Below are positions 37,234 through 46,701 of a DNA stretch of 64,000 nucleotides, one piece after another. Position numbers and translations under genes: made by a program. This stretch comes from Burkholderiales bacterium 67-32 (GTDB lineage Bacteria > Pseudomonadota > Gammaproteobacteria > Burkholderiales > Burkholderiaceae_B): the NCBI GenBank assembly GCA_001898625.1, contig MKUP01000026.1, positions 62,001 through 126,000 of the forward strand. Direction: 5' to 3'. Under the pieces are notes generated by a model. It was not told the origin of the DNA. It saw only the letters and a program-made list of their open reading frames with translations, and searched no databases. Numbering within the stretch: position 1 is the stretch's first letter; the number at the start of each line of letters is the position of its first letter.

Positions 37234-37421
37234 GGTCCGCGGCGTCGCCTGGCCGCCGCCTGGCGGCCGCGTTCCCGCGCCCGTCGGGAACGCGGCGCAG
37301 GCGCCTGCGGTTGACGCGGCGGCTGCGCCGCACCGGGGTGAAGGTATTGCGCCGGCTGACCCGGCGCCTGCGTTCAGAGCTCAAGCAGCTCGAACGTGAA
37401 TCCCACCTTGCGCCATTCTGA
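37230..37421 (+). CDS. Small Arg-rich reading frame coupled to olsB (possible olsA remnant)
   Basis: This is a 63-residue frame starting GTG at 37230 in a GTGA overlap with the olsB stop and ending at 37421, inside the convergent ppx gene. It is very basic (SGTRRRRLRLTRRLRRTGVKV, then LRRLTRRLRSELKQLERESH). I do not recognise it. The arginine-rich amphipathic stretch loosely resembles the beginning of PlsC/OlsA-type acyltransferases, which commonly follow olsB, so it could be a decayed olsA start. It could also be a non-coding artefact of GC-rich DNA. Confidence 0.3.
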   Translation: MRSAASPGRRLAAAFPRPSGTRRRRLRLTRRLRRTGVKVLRRLTRRLRSELKQLERESHLAPF

Positions 37422-38864
37422 TTCCTCGGCGCGCAACGTGAAGTCGGTCAACGGGTGGGCACTCATCCAGGCCGCGTCGGTTTTGACGATGATGGACGAT
37501 CCCTTGACCGATACCTTGACGGGCGGCGCGGTGATGTCCTCGCGCCGCCGGTAGAGGATGGCCGCCAGGCGCAGGCACAGGATGGCGATCCACTGCTCGT
37601 GGTGGTTGACCAGATGCTGGAGCTTGGCCAGTTTGCCCTGGTGGCCCAGCGCCAGGAGCGCGAGCAGCGTCTGGTCCTGGCGCGAGAAGCCCGGCATGTC
37701 GGCGTGCTCCAGGATGTAGGCCGAGTGCCGGTGATAGGTGTTGTGGGCGATGGACAGGCCGATCTCGTGCAGCTCGGCGGCCCAGCCCAGCACCCGGGTC
37801 AATTCCTGGTGTTCGTCGGCGGGCATGGGCACCAGTTGCTTGAACAGTTCCAGCGCTGTCTGCCGCACGCGAGCGGCCTGGGCGCGGTCCACCTTGTAGC
37901 GGCTCATGAACTGGCGCACCGTGTCGTCGCGCTTGTCCAGCGAGGCGTCGCGGCCGGCCAGGTCGTACAGCACGCCCACGCGCAGCGCGCCGTCGGCCGT
38001 GCGCATCACGTCCAGGCCCAGTTCGTCGAAGATCGCGCTCATGATGGCCAGGCCGCCCGGCAGCACCGAGATGCGGTCCGGCTTGATGCCCGCCAACTGT
38101 GCGCGTTCGACCGTGCCCGCCTTGATCAGCTTGTCCTTGAGCTTGTCCATGCCGCGCCGGGTGATGCCCGATTCCGAAAAGCCGGATTCGGTCAGGATCG
38201 CGCCCAGCGCCTTGCTGGTGCCCGACGAGCCGTAGGCTTCCTGCCATCCGGCCTTGCGATACTGTTTGGCGATGACCTCGATCTCGCGGCGGGCGGCCAT
38301 TTCGGCCTGCTTCATGGCGTGGGCGTCGATGATGCCGTCGGGAAAGTAGGCGCGGCTGAAGCTTACGCATCCCATGTACAGCGATTCCATCAGCTCGGGC
38401 TCGAAGCGCCGGCCGACGATGAACTCGGTCGAGCCGCCGCCGATGTCGACCACCAGCCGCTTGGCCGGCGAGGGCGGCAGCGAGTGCGAGACGCCGGAGA
38501 AGATCAGGCGCGCTTCCTCGCGGCCGGCGATGACCTCGATGGGAAAGCCCAGGGCTTCTTCCGCCTGGGGCAGGAATTCGGTGACGTTGCGCGCCACGCG
38601 GAACGTGTTGGTGGCCACCGCCCGCACGCGTTCCGGATGGAAGCTGCGCAGGCGTTCGCCAAAGCGGCTCAGTACCTGCAGGGCGAAGTCGGTGGTCGAA
38701 CTGTCCAGCGTCTTGTCGGCTTGCAGGCCGGCGGCCAGCCGCACGGTTTCCTTGAGCCGGTCGACCGGGTAGATCTGGATGGTTCCGCCTTCGTCGACCA
38801 CGCGGCCGATGACCAGACGGAAACTGTTGGAGCCAAGATCGACGGCGGCGAGCAATTGATTCAT
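37374..38864 (-). CDS. ppx: Exopolyphosphatase (Ppx/GppA family)
   Basis: This 496-residue enzyme removes terminal phosphates from polyphosphate or hydrolyses pppGpp. ATG 38864 gives MNQLLAAVDLGSNSFRLVIGRV, the usual family start with the phosphate-1 motif. VRAVATNTFRVARN, EVIAGREEARLIFSGV and LVVDIGGGSTEFIVG (phosphate-2) complete the actin-like ATPase fold. The C-terminal HD-like domain carries ELHEIGLSIAHNTYHRHSAYIL. Length is close to E. coli Ppx (513). It is divergent from ppk across a 135-bp region with a Pho box. The last 48 bp overlap the small basic reading frame. Confidence 0.94.
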   Translation of the reverse strand: MNQLLAAVDLGSNSFRLVIGRVVDEGGTIQIYPVDRLKETVRLAAGLQADKTLDSSTTDFALQVLSRFGERLRSFHPERVRAVATNTFRVARNVTEFLPQAEEALGFPIEVIAGREEARLIFSGVSHSLPPSPAKRLVVDIGGGSTEFIVGRRFEPELMESLYMGCVSFSRAYFPDGIIDAHAMKQAEMAARREIEVIAKQYRKAGWQEAYGSSGTSKALGAILTESGFSESGITRRGMDKLKDKLIKAGTVERAQLAGIKPDRISVLPGGLAIMSAIFDELGLDVMRTADGALRVGVLYDLAGRDASLDKRDDTVRQFMSRYKVDRAQAARVRQTALELFKQLVPMPADEHQELTRVLGWAAELHEIGLSIAHNTYHRHSAYILEHADMPGFSRQDQTLLALLALGHQGKLAKLQHLVNHHEQWIAILCLRLAAILYRRREDITAPPVKVSVKGSSIIVKTDAAWMSAHPLTDFTLRAEESEWRKVGFTFELLEL

Positions 38865-38925
38865 GGAATGGAAAGTTGGGATACGAACTGCAAGAATAAG
38901 GCGCTTCAATGACAGAATGGTTGCA

Positions 38926-38943
38926 CTGTCATAAGGTAGTCAT
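38926..38943 (+). promoter_or_regulatory. Pho box in the ppx-ppk divergent promoter region
   Basis: CTGTCATAAGGTAGTCAT matches the PhoB consensus closely (first half perfect, second half TAGTCAT). An AAAAAT at 38955-38960 could be the -10 for ppk. A half-site in the opposite direction (ATGACAG at 38909-38915) could serve ppx. Together this supports PhoB control of polyphosphate metabolism here. Confidence 0.7.
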
Positions 38944-38999
38944 CATTTTGACGCAAAAATAACCCTCCCTGCTTAGTCCCCCATTTTTGCGGATATCCC

Positions 39000-41093
39000 A
39001 TGGTTGCCAGATTGCCTGCCAAAGACCTGTTCCTGAATCGCGAGCTGGCCTTGCTCAAGTTCAACGAACGGGTGCTGGCCCTGGCCGAGGACGACCGGGC
39101 GCCCCTGCTCGAACGGTTGCGCTTCCTGTGCATCGTGGCGTCGAACCTGGACGAATTCTTCGAGATCCGCGTGGCCAGCCTGCACGAGCAGGTGCGGCAG
39201 AACCCCGGCGCGCGCGGGCTGGACGGCCGGACCCCGGCCGAGGTCGTGCAGCGCGTGTCCGAGGCCGCGCATGCGCTGGTCGAACGCCAATACGCCCTGC
39301 TCAATCGCGAGGTGCTGCCGCGCCTGCAGGCCGAGGGCATCGTGCTGCACATGGCGCAGAGCTGGACCCCGGCGCAGCGGGCGTGGGCCCACGAGGTTTT
39401 CCGGCTGGACGTCATGCCGCTCCTGACGCCCATCGGGCTCGATCCGGCGCATCCGTTCCCGCGCGTGTTCAACAAGAGCCTGAACTTCGCCGTCCAGCTG
39501 TCGGGCCGCGATGCCTTCGGCCGCAATGCCGCCATTGCCATCGTGCAGGCGCCGCGCGCGCTGCCGCGCCTGACCCAGATGCCGCCCGAGCTGTCCGGCC
39601 ACCCGCACGGCTACGTCATGCTGACTTCGTTCATGCAAGCCTTCGTGGGCGACCTGTTCCCCGGCATGACGGTGGACGGCTGCTATCAGTGGCGCCTGAC
39701 GCGCAACAGCGACCTGTTCGTCGACGACGAGGAAATCACCAATCTGCGCCAGGCCCTGCAAGGGGAGCTGACCCAGCGGCACTTCGGCGACGGCGTCCGG
39801 CTGGAGCTGGCCGACTCCAGCCCGCCGGAACTCGAGAGCTTCCTGCTCAAGGAGTTCTCGCTCACGCCGGCCGACGCCTACCGGGTGGATGGCCCGGTCA
39901 ACCTGGCGCGGCTGATGCAACTGGTGAATGGCATCAACCGTCCGGAACTGAAGTTCCCGCCGTTCCGCGCGGCCCTGCCGGCGCCGTTCGACCGCAGCAA
40001 CCTGACGCCCGACGAACTCTTCAAGGCCATCTCCGCGCAGGACCAACTGCTGCACCATCCCTACCAGTCGTTCCAGCCCGTCATCGATTTCCTGACCGCG
40101 GCGGCGGCCGATCCCAGCGTGGTCGCCATCAAGCAGACCATCTACCGCACCGGCGAGGACTCCGAGCTGATGCGTCTCCTGCTGGCGGCCGCGCGTTCGG
40201 GCAAGGAAGTGACGGTGGTGGTGGAACTGATGGCCCGCTTCGACGAGCAGACCAACATCAACTGGGCCGCGCGCCTGGAAGAGGTGGGGGCGCACGTGGT
40301 CTACGGCGTGGTGGGCCACAAGACCCACGCCAAGATGGCCCTGGTGCTGCGCCACGAACGCGGCCGCATCCGTCGCTATGGACACCTGGGCACCGGCAAC
40401 TACCATCCCAGCACGGCGCGCCTGTACACCGATTTCGGCCTGTTCACCGCCGACCCGCGCATGTGCGAGGACATGGAGCAGATCTTCTCGCAACTGACCG
40501 GACTGGGCGCGCGCCGCCACCTGAAGTGCCTGCTGCAGGCGCCGTTCTCGCTGCACGAGACCATGGTGGCGCTGGTCCGCCGCGAGGCGCGCCACGCGCG
40601 CGCGGGCAAGCCGGCGCGGATCATGGCCAAGATGAACTCGCTGCTCGAGCCCTCGGTGATCGAGGAGCTGTACAAGGCCAGCCGCGCGGGCGTGCGCATC
40701 GACCTGGTGGTGCGGGGCGTGTGCACCTTGCGCGCCGGGGTCCCGGGGCTGTCGGACAACATCACCGTGCGCTCCATCGTCGGCCGCTTCCTCGAACACT
40801 CGCGGGTGTTCTATTTCCTGAACGGCGGCCAGGAGATGGTCTACCTGGCCTCGGCCGACTGGATGGACCGGAATTTCTTCCGCCGCGTCGAAGTCGCCTT
40901 CCCCGTCTTCGATCCGGCCTTAAAGAAGCGGGTGATCGACGAATCCTTCACCTTCGCGCTGCGCGACAACCAACTGGCCTGGCAGCAGCAGCCTTCTGGG
41001 GACTACGTCCGGGTGAAGTCGCGCCGCCGGCCGTTCAACCTCCATGCGCATCTGATGAAGGCGCTGGGCGGTTTCGACGAAACCGCCGATTAG
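39000..41093 (+). CDS. ppk: Polyphosphate kinase 1
   Basis: This 697-residue enzyme reversibly polymerises the gamma-phosphate of ATP into polyphosphate. FLNRELALLKFNERVLALAED opens the N domain and FLCIVASNLDEFFEIRVA follows. The phospholipase-D-like catalytic domains contain VAIKQTIYRTGEDSELMRLL, the autophosphorylated histidine H443 in GHKTHAKMALV, YGHLGTGNYHPSTARLYTDFGLFT, and VRGVCTLRAGVPGLSDNITVRSIVGRFLEHSR with YLASADWMDRN. The length is typical. Its stop overlaps the convergent MFS gene by 4 bp. Confidence 0.96.
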   Translation: MVARLPAKDLFLNRELALLKFNERVLALAEDDRAPLLERLRFLCIVASNLDEFFEIRVASLHEQVRQNPGARGLDGRTPAEVVQRVSEAAHALVERQYALLNREVLPRLQAEGIVLHMAQSWTPAQRAWAHEVFRLDVMPLLTPIGLDPAHPFPRVFNKSLNFAVQLSGRDAFGRNAAIAIVQAPRALPRLTQMPPELSGHPHGYVMLTSFMQAFVGDLFPGMTVDGCYQWRLTRNSDLFVDDEEITNLRQALQGELTQRHFGDGVRLELADSSPPELESFLLKEFSLTPADAYRVDGPVNLARLMQLVNGINRPELKFPPFRAALPAPFDRSNLTPDELFKAISAQDQLLHHPYQSFQPVIDFLTAAAADPSVVAIKQTIYRTGEDSELMRLLLAAARSGKEVTVVVELMARFDEQTNINWAARLEEVGAHVVYGVVGHKTHAKMALVLRHERGRIRRYGHLGTGNYHPSTARLYTDFGLFTADPRMCEDMEQIFSQLTGLGARRHLKCLLQAPFSLHETMVALVRREARHARAGKPARIMAKMNSLLEPSVIEELYKASRAGVRIDLVVRGVCTLRAGVPGLSDNITVRSIVGRFLEHSRVFYFLNGGQEMVYLASADWMDRNFFRRVEVAFPVFDPALKKRVIDESFTFALRDNQLAWQQQPSGDYVRVKSRRRPFNLHAHLMKALGGFDETAD

Positions 41094-42331
41094 GTCCGGC
41101 GCGACCGCAGCAGCGCGGGGGTGAGCACCAGCGTGGCCAGCGCCAGCCCGACGCCCACCATGAAGCTGCCACTGTAGCCCGCCAGCGCGGCCAGGGCCAT
41201 CAGCGACGAGGACGCGACCATCTCGCCCAGGTCGCGCATGCTCTGCACGGCTGTCATGTCGGTGCCGGCCTGGTCGCGAGCATGGGCGAAGCGCATGGCG
41301 GCGGTCATCATCGCGACGGAGGCGCTGCCGGCGCCGAAGCTGGTCAACAGCGTCGCCAGCCAGACCGCCTGGGCGGGCAGCGCGGGCGAGGTCCATGCCA
41401 GCACGGTCCAGACGGCTGCCGCCACACCCGCCGAGGCGATGCCGGCGAAGAACACCGGCCAGGTACCCAGCCGCGAGACCAGCCAGGCCCCGCCGCCGCA
41501 TCCAAGAACGATGGTGACGGCGCCGCCGACCATGCCCACCTGGCCGATCTTCTCGAGCGCCCAGCCCGCATCGACCAGCAGCAGTTTGGACAGTCCGTGG
41601 CAGGCCACCACCGTCACGGCGGACAGGAAGGCCGCGGCGACCAGCGCCCAGGCGTGCCGGCCCGAACGCAGGAAGCGCCACAGGCTGGCCTGCTGCGGGC
41701 GCAGCCATCGATCGGCCGGCGGCGAGGGTTCGCGCCAGGCCGCGACCAACGCCAGGCTGAGCGCGATGGGCAGGGCCAGGAGCAGCAGCGCGCCGGTCAG
41801 GCCGACGCGTGCATAGGCCATCAGGAACACCGGGCCGCCGTAGAAGAAGCCGATCATGGTGCCGGCGACCTGGACCGCGTTGGCGGTGCCCAGGGCGCGG
41901 GCCTCGAACCGTTCGGCGACCAGGCCGTCGGTGGCGATGTCCTGCGTGGCGCTGGCCAGCGACGCGGCCACCGAGAGCGCCAGCAGATAGGGCAGGGTGG
42001 CCTGCGTGACGCCGATCGCCATGACGCCCAGCAGCAGGATCAGGACCAGCGTCTGCATGGGCAGGATCCAGCTGCGCCGGCGCCCCAGGCGCGGCGACCA
42101 ATGATTGTCCACGACCGGGGCCCAGCCGCATTTGAGCACCCAGGGCAGGCTCACCAGGGGAAGATAGGCCAGGGCGCCGAGGCTGGCGCCCTGGCCGCGC
42201 AGGATGGCCGGCAGCGCTTCCATCGCGAGCCCGAAGGGGATGCCCTGGGAAGCGTACAGGCAGGCGATCATGGGCCATTGCAGCAGCGTGGCGCCGCGCC
42301 GTGCCGTCGAGGCGGGGGAAAGGGTGTGCAT
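41090..42331 (-). CDS. MFS permease of siderophore-uptake type (RhtX/FptX/AmpG-like)
   Basis: This 413-residue inner-membrane transporter has about 12 predicted helices. It opens with MIACLYASQGIPFGLAMEALPAILRGQGASLGALAYL, and has a loop WAPVVDNHWSPRLGRRRSWILPMQ and ASATQDIATDGLVAERFEARALGTANAVQ, features shared by AmpG and the RhtX/FptX siderophore permeases. Next to a TonB-dependent receptor, uptake of an intact ferric siderophore across the inner membrane is likely, replacing an ABC importer. It is the last gene of the minus-strand iron operon, 1 bp after the cupin gene. Confidence 0.82.
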   Translation of the reverse strand: MHTLSPASTARRGATLLQWPMIACLYASQGIPFGLAMEALPAILRGQGASLGALAYLPLVSLPWVLKCGWAPVVDNHWSPRLGRRRSWILPMQTLVLILLLGVMAIGVTQATLPYLLALSVAASLASATQDIATDGLVAERFEARALGTANAVQVAGTMIGFFYGGPVFLMAYARVGLTGALLLLALPIALSLALVAAWREPSPPADRWLRPQQASLWRFLRSGRHAWALVAAAFLSAVTVVACHGLSKLLLVDAGWALEKIGQVGMVGGAVTIVLGCGGGAWLVSRLGTWPVFFAGIASAGVAAAVWTVLAWTSPALPAQAVWLATLLTSFGAGSASVAMMTAAMRFAHARDQAGTDMTAVQSMRDLGEMVASSSLMALAALAGYSGSFMVGVGLALATLVLTPALLRSRRT

Positions 42332-42332
42332 G

Positions 42333-42773
42333 TCAGTCTTCCTGGTCGTGGGGGCGGTGCAGGCGGTGTTCGCTGTCGGTGGCGGGGGTGACGAACATCA
42401 GGCGGCCCGGCTGGTGTACCTCCAGCCGGTGCCACCATCCTTGGGGAACGACGAGCGATTCCCCGGCGGCGACTTTCAGTTCGCGTTCGTCGCCCGCGTC
42501 CGCGGCCAGCACGACACGCAGCGATCCTTCCAGCAGCGTCAGGATCTCGTCGCCGCGCGGATGCCGTTCCCAGTGATTACCGTGGACCGAGGCGGTGTCG
42601 GAGATGGGCTTGATGCCCATGATCCAGCCGGCCCGCGGCAGGCCGTCCCGCTGGAACGGCATCAGGCGGACGGTGGCGTTGGCCTGGAGGACGGCCAGCG
42701 AGGAGGACAGCGCGAAGAGCCGGGGCAGGCGCGAGGCGTCGCCGGCGGGGGCGGGTAATTTGTGTCGGGTCAT
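42333..42773 (-). CDS. Small cupin-domain protein
   Basis: This 146-residue cytoplasmic single-cupin protein has ATG 42773, overlapping the PepSY stop by 4 bp. The cupin barrel is visible: SVHGNHWERHPRGDEILTLLEGSLRVVL (motif 1, G-x5-H-x-H-like with E), then GESLVVPQGWWHRLEVHQPGRLMFVTP (motif 2, P-x-G-x2-H). Metal ligands would be the two N-terminal His, the Glu and the C-terminal His. The reaction is unknown. Position between the PepSY protein and the permease suggests a role in handling the imported siderophore or its iron. Confidence 0.78.
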   Translation of the reverse strand: MTRHKLPAPAGDASRLPRLFALSSSLAVLQANATVRLMPFQRDGLPRAGWIMGIKPISDTASVHGNHWERHPRGDEILTLLEGSLRVVLAADAGDERELKVAAGESLVVPQGWWHRLEVHQPGRLMFVTPATDSEHRLHRPHDQED

Positions 42774-44449
42774 GATGGATGACGAAAGGAAAAACGGGCG
42801 AGCCGCCACGACAGGGCGCCCGCCAGGATCAGCAGGAGGTCGAAGGCCAGCGCCGGCAGTTCGCCGGCCAGCGGGCGGCCGAACTGCCGCGCCAGGCTGG
42901 CGAGGGCCGCCAGCCAGAGCAGCAGGCCTGCAAGCCGCAGCGCGGCCGTGGCGCGCCGGCTGCCGTGTCCCGGCCAGGCGAAGCCGGCGGCGGCCGCCAG
43001 CCAGGAGCCCCAGAAGGCCCACGCTTGCAGCGTCGGCCGAGCCGGCAGGGTGTCCGGCGTCAGGCTGGTGACCGCCAGGAGGACGCAGCTTGAAAGCGTC
43101 AGCCCCAGGCAGACGCCTTGTGTCGCCCGCCGCGGCCAGGCCAGCGGACGCTCCGGCGTTGCCCGTCGCCGCAGCCAGAGCCAGGTGCCGGAGGCGGCCA
43201 GCAGCGCGGCGGCCAGGCCGCCGGCCGCGTGCAGCCAGCGGCTGGCCGAGCCGCCGTATTGCGCGAAGTGCAGGGGCTGGATGGCGATGAACGCCTGGGT
43301 CCAGGGGCCGCGCTGCGCCGCGCTGTCGTGGCGCAGCAGCGCGCTGTCGCGCAGGCGGTAGTGGAAGCGCTCGAACACGCCGGTGCTCAACTGGCCGGCG
43401 CCATGGCCGCGCAGGGTGGCGTAGGCCTGCGCATCGCCCCAATGCCGGATGGCGACGCTCTCCACCCGGAACCCGGGATGGGCCTGCCGGTGGCGGTCGA
43501 CCAGGGCGTTCAGGCCGGGCATGGCGGCGGGTTGCCCCAGGGCCGGGAAGGACGTGTCGTCCATCAGCGCCCGCATGACCCGGCGAGGGTCGTCGGGAAA
43601 AGCGTGCGGCGCCAGGTTGACGGTCGCCAGCGCCCCCAGGCCCGAGAAGATGCCCGTCACCGCGATCAGCAGCAGGAGCGGCGAGAGCCAGAGCCCCAGC
43701 AGTTTGTGGACGTCGAGCGCCAGCGTCCGCGCGTCCGTGCCGATGCGCAGGCGCAGCAGTCCGGAGGCCCGGCGGGGGTGGTTGGCCACGCCGCCCACGA
43801 TCAGGAAGGCCAGCGCGAAGCCGAACAGGCTCACGATCACCCGCCCCGGAAAGCCCGCGTGCAAGGTGTTGTGCAGCGTGACCAGCAGGTCTGTCGCGCC
43901 GCCGTAGGGGGCGGGCATGGGGCTGGCGTCGTCGGCGCGCAGGCGCAGCGGGGATTGGCCGGCGGCCGGCCTGCCGCCGGCGGGGGCCACGATGGCATGG
44001 CGCCGCAGGCCGTCCGGCAACTGGATCGTCAAGGAAGCCGTATCGCCGAATCGTGCCTGGCCCGCATGTAGCAGGGCGTCCAGGTCGGGGCGCGGGGTGG
44101 GAGCCAGCCGCTCGGATGGCATTTCCCAGTAGCGGACTTCCTGCTTGAGTACGGCGAATACGCCGGTCAGGCAGACCACGAACAGCACCAGGCCCACGAC
44201 CATGCCGGCCCAGGCGTGGGTGATGGCCACGGCGCGGCGCATGGGCACGGCCGCGCGCATGCCCGAAAACACGCTGCCGCCCAGCAGCAGCAACTGCGCC
44301 AGCACGCCGATGAACAGGCCGGCATACAGCCGGTCCAGCGCGTCGTCCAGCGGCGCCCAGCGGGCGATGGCGATCGCCAGTCCGATGGCGGCCGCGGGCG
44401 CGGCCAGGACGGCCAGACCCGCGCGCAGGGGCCAGCGCGGAGCCGGCAT
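42770..44449 (-). CDS. PepSY-associated TM-helix protein of siderophore locus
   Basis: This 559-residue inner-membrane protein has about nine predicted helices and two periplasmic PepSY-like regions. HAWAGMVVGLVLFVVCLTGVFAVLKQEVRYWE is the typical first helix, LVTLHNTLHAGFPGRVIVSLFGFAL and ALDVHKLLGLWLSPLLLLIAVTGIFSGL carry paired histidines suited to haem or metal coordination, and LHFAQYGGSASRWLHAAGGL follows. Related PepSY_TM proteins (FpvG, FoxB) help reduce or release iron from siderophores; that role here is inferred. It lies 1 bp after the receptor stop. Confidence 0.82.
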   Translation of the reverse strand: MPAPRWPLRAGLAVLAAPAAAIGLAIAIARWAPLDDALDRLYAGLFIGVLAQLLLLGGSVFSGMRAAVPMRRAVAITHAWAGMVVGLVLFVVCLTGVFAVLKQEVRYWEMPSERLAPTPRPDLDALLHAGQARFGDTASLTIQLPDGLRRHAIVAPAGGRPAAGQSPLRLRADDASPMPAPYGGATDLLVTLHNTLHAGFPGRVIVSLFGFALAFLIVGGVANHPRRASGLLRLRIGTDARTLALDVHKLLGLWLSPLLLLIAVTGIFSGLGALATVNLAPHAFPDDPRRVMRALMDDTSFPALGQPAAMPGLNALVDRHRQAHPGFRVESVAIRHWGDAQAYATLRGHGAGQLSTGVFERFHYRLRDSALLRHDSAAQRGPWTQAFIAIQPLHFAQYGGSASRWLHAAGGLAAALLAASGTWLWLRRRATPERPLAWPRRATQGVCLGLTLSSCVLLAVTSLTPDTLPARPTLQAWAFWGSWLAAAAGFAWPGHGSRRATAALRLAGLLLWLAALASLARQFGRPLAGELPALAFDLLLILAGALSWRLARFSFRHPS

Positions 44450-44450
44450 C

Positions 44451-46586
44451 CTAGTACTCCATGCGCAGCGTCAGCGCCACGCTGCGGGGCTCGCCGTAGC
44501 GGTTGTTCCAACTGGTGCCGGACAGGCTCTGGTAGTAGCGCCTATCGAACAGGTTGTTGACGTGCAGCGCCGCGCTCAGGTGCTTGTTGATGCGATAGCC
44601 GATCCGCAGGCTGGCCAGGGCATAGCCGCCCTGGCGCAGGGTCACGCCGCCGGACTGCACGGTGTAGGCGCTTTGCGCCTGGAGGCCCACGCCTGCGCTG
44701 AGCCGGCCGTCGTTTCCGGGCAGGACGGTGTTCGCCCAGAGCCTGAAGATGTGCTTGGGCGTGAAGCGGGCGAAGGGCTGTCCCTGCGACTGGGCATCCT
44801 TCAGGTACTCCGTGGCGTTGTAGGTATAGCCCAGCGACAGGTCCAGCCCCGGCATGATCCGGCCGTTCACTTCCGCCTCGATCCCGCGGCTCTCGACCTC
44901 GCCGCCGGCGATGTAGTAGCAGACCGCGCCCGCGCAAGGATGCGCGGGGTCCGACTGCGCGCGGTTGCGCTGCCGAATGTTGAAGAGGGCCAGGCTGGCA
45001 TCCAGCCGCCCGTCCAGCAGGCCGCCCTTGATGCCGACCTCCCGGTTGCTGCCCTGGACCGGGTCGAGTATGCCGCCTTCCCAGGTGGTCTGCGTCTGGG
45101 GCTGGAAGACCTGCGCGTAGCTGGCGTAGAGCGCCCACTGCGGCGAGATGTCCAGCACCAGGCCGCCATAGGGCGTGAACTCGCTGCTGAGCCGGGAGCT
45201 GGCGGAAGAGGTGTTCTGCTTCCAGCGGCTCACCCGCCCTCCCAGGACGAGTTTCAGGGGATCGGCCAGCGAGAACCGGCCCATCGCATAGATGCCCGAC
45301 TGGACCATGCGCGTCGGTCCGCGCGACGCGTAGGGGCCGACCGCGGGTTCGGGCACGCTGTGCGGATCCCATTTCCAGACGTCCACCGGCACGCCGACCG
45401 GCGTCAGGAAGTTGGCGGAGAACTGCTCGGTGCTGGTGCGCAGGTGGTTGACGCCGATCAGCGCTTCGTGCCTGCGGCCGAACAGCGTGAACGGGCCATT
45501 CAGATAGCCGTCGGCGCTGGTCTGGCGGTTCTCGAATTCATAGGCGCCACCCATCAGGCGTGGACCGGTGCCCGTCGCGGGGTCGACCGCGCCATTGGCG
45601 CCGGCATATTTCAGGTCGGCGTCGCCGCTCAGGTGGTTGACGTTGAGCTTGGCCGTCCAGCCGTTGTCGAACGCATGCTCCAGGCCGGCGAACAGCCGCG
45701 TGTTGTCCCAGTTGAAGCGGTCCCAGGCGACATCCAGGTAGGTCGAGCGCGGCAGGCCGATGTCGCGGCCGTCGCGGTAGAAGGGCACCCCGGCCATGTT
45801 GGTGATGGAGCGGATGCGCTGGTGATGGACGCCCACGGAAAGCACGGTGTCGGGGCCGAGGTCGAGTTCGGCCGTGCCGTACAGGTTGGTGGATGTCTGG
45901 CCGGCCACGTCGTAGAAGAAATCGCGGTCCTCGTGGCTGGCCACCATCCTCGCGCGCAGGCTGCCGCTTTCGTTCACCGGGCCGCCCACGTCCGCCTCGG
46001 CGCGGTAGCGGTTCCAACTGCCGGCGGTCAGCCCGCCGCGCGCGCCGAACTGCCGCGGCGCCCGCTTGGGAACGAGGTTGACGGTGGCGGCCGGGTTGCC
46101 CGTGCCCTGGAGCAGGCCGTTGGCGCCGCGCAGGATCTCGACCCGTTCGTACATGCCCATGTCCTCCGGCGCGCCGGCCGTCTGGCCCATGAGCACGGGC
46201 ACGCCGTCCTGCTGGAAGGAGTCGATCTTGAAGCCCCGGGCGTAGTAGCCCGTGGTGAGCTGCTGATAGGGCTGGACGGTGATCCCGGGCGCCTGCTGCA
46301 GCACTTCTTCCAGCGTCTGCAGGTTCTGCTGCTGCATGCGCTCGCGGTCGATGACCGTGACCGACTGCGGCGTTTCCTTGGCGGACTGCGACGTCTTGAG
46401 CAGCGACGACGGCGTGTCCGCGCTGCCCGTGACGGTGACCGCGGGCAGCGTGCTGGCCGGCGGCTCGGGGGCGGCCTGGGCATGGACACCCGCGCCCGGC
46501 AGCATGATGGCCGAGGCGAGGGCGGTGCGGGCCAGGCCGGGGCGGAAGGCGCCCGGCCGGGAATGAAATGGCTTGCGGGTATCCAC
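44451..46586 (-). CDS. TonB-dependent siderophore receptor
   Basis: This 711-residue outer-membrane receptor has a signal peptide ending ASAIMLPGAGVHAQA, then LPAVTVTG as a likely TonB box. The plug domain (about residues 60-190) has KETPQSVTVIDRERMQQQNLQTLEEVLQQAPGI and MGMYERVEILRGANGLLQGTGNPAATVNL. The 22-strand barrel runs to the terminal VALTLRMEY (aromatic end). It lacks the N-terminal signalling domain of FpvA-type receptors, so regulation probably runs through the AraC protein and Fur. One loop contains a close cysteine pair (PCAGAVCYY). The ligand cannot be told; no siderophore biosynthesis gene is nearby, so uptake of a foreign siderophore is likely. Confidence 0.92.
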   Translation of the reverse strand: MDTRKPFHSRPGAFRPGLARTALASAIMLPGAGVHAQAAPEPPASTLPAVTVTGSADTPSSLLKTSQSAKETPQSVTVIDRERMQQQNLQTLEEVLQQAPGITVQPYQQLTTGYYARGFKIDSFQQDGVPVLMGQTAGAPEDMGMYERVEILRGANGLLQGTGNPAATVNLVPKRAPRQFGARGGLTAGSWNRYRAEADVGGPVNESGSLRARMVASHEDRDFFYDVAGQTSTNLYGTAELDLGPDTVLSVGVHHQRIRSITNMAGVPFYRDGRDIGLPRSTYLDVAWDRFNWDNTRLFAGLEHAFDNGWTAKLNVNHLSGDADLKYAGANGAVDPATGTGPRLMGGAYEFENRQTSADGYLNGPFTLFGRRHEALIGVNHLRTSTEQFSANFLTPVGVPVDVWKWDPHSVPEPAVGPYASRGPTRMVQSGIYAMGRFSLADPLKLVLGGRVSRWKQNTSSASSRLSSEFTPYGGLVLDISPQWALYASYAQVFQPQTQTTWEGGILDPVQGSNREVGIKGGLLDGRLDASLALFNIRQRNRAQSDPAHPCAGAVCYYIAGGEVESRGIEAEVNGRIMPGLDLSLGYTYNATEYLKDAQSQGQPFARFTPKHIFRLWANTVLPGNDGRLSAGVGLQAQSAYTVQSGGVTLRQGGYALASLRIGYRINKHLSAALHVNNLFDRRYYQSLSGTSWNNRYGEPRSVALTLRMEY

Positions 46587-46606
46587 GAAGACCCTCTCCC
46601 TTTTTT

Positions 46607-46632
46607 GAATTGAGAATCAATCTCATCAATTC
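46607..46632 (-). promoter_or_regulatory. Fur-box-like site upstream of the TonB receptor
   Basis: The region has perfect outer arms GAATTGA (46607-46613) and TCAATTC (46626-46632) around an A/T-rich GAGAATCAATCTC core, close to the Fur pattern built from GATAAT hexamers. It is 21 bp upstream of the receptor start codon, placing it over the expected promoter. Confidence 0.65.
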
Positions 46633-46701
46633 TAGGAAGGGAGCCGGGTGCGAATTGGCGATTGCCGGTATCAATCTGGCGGTCGGGCGTATCCGGCGGG
46701 G

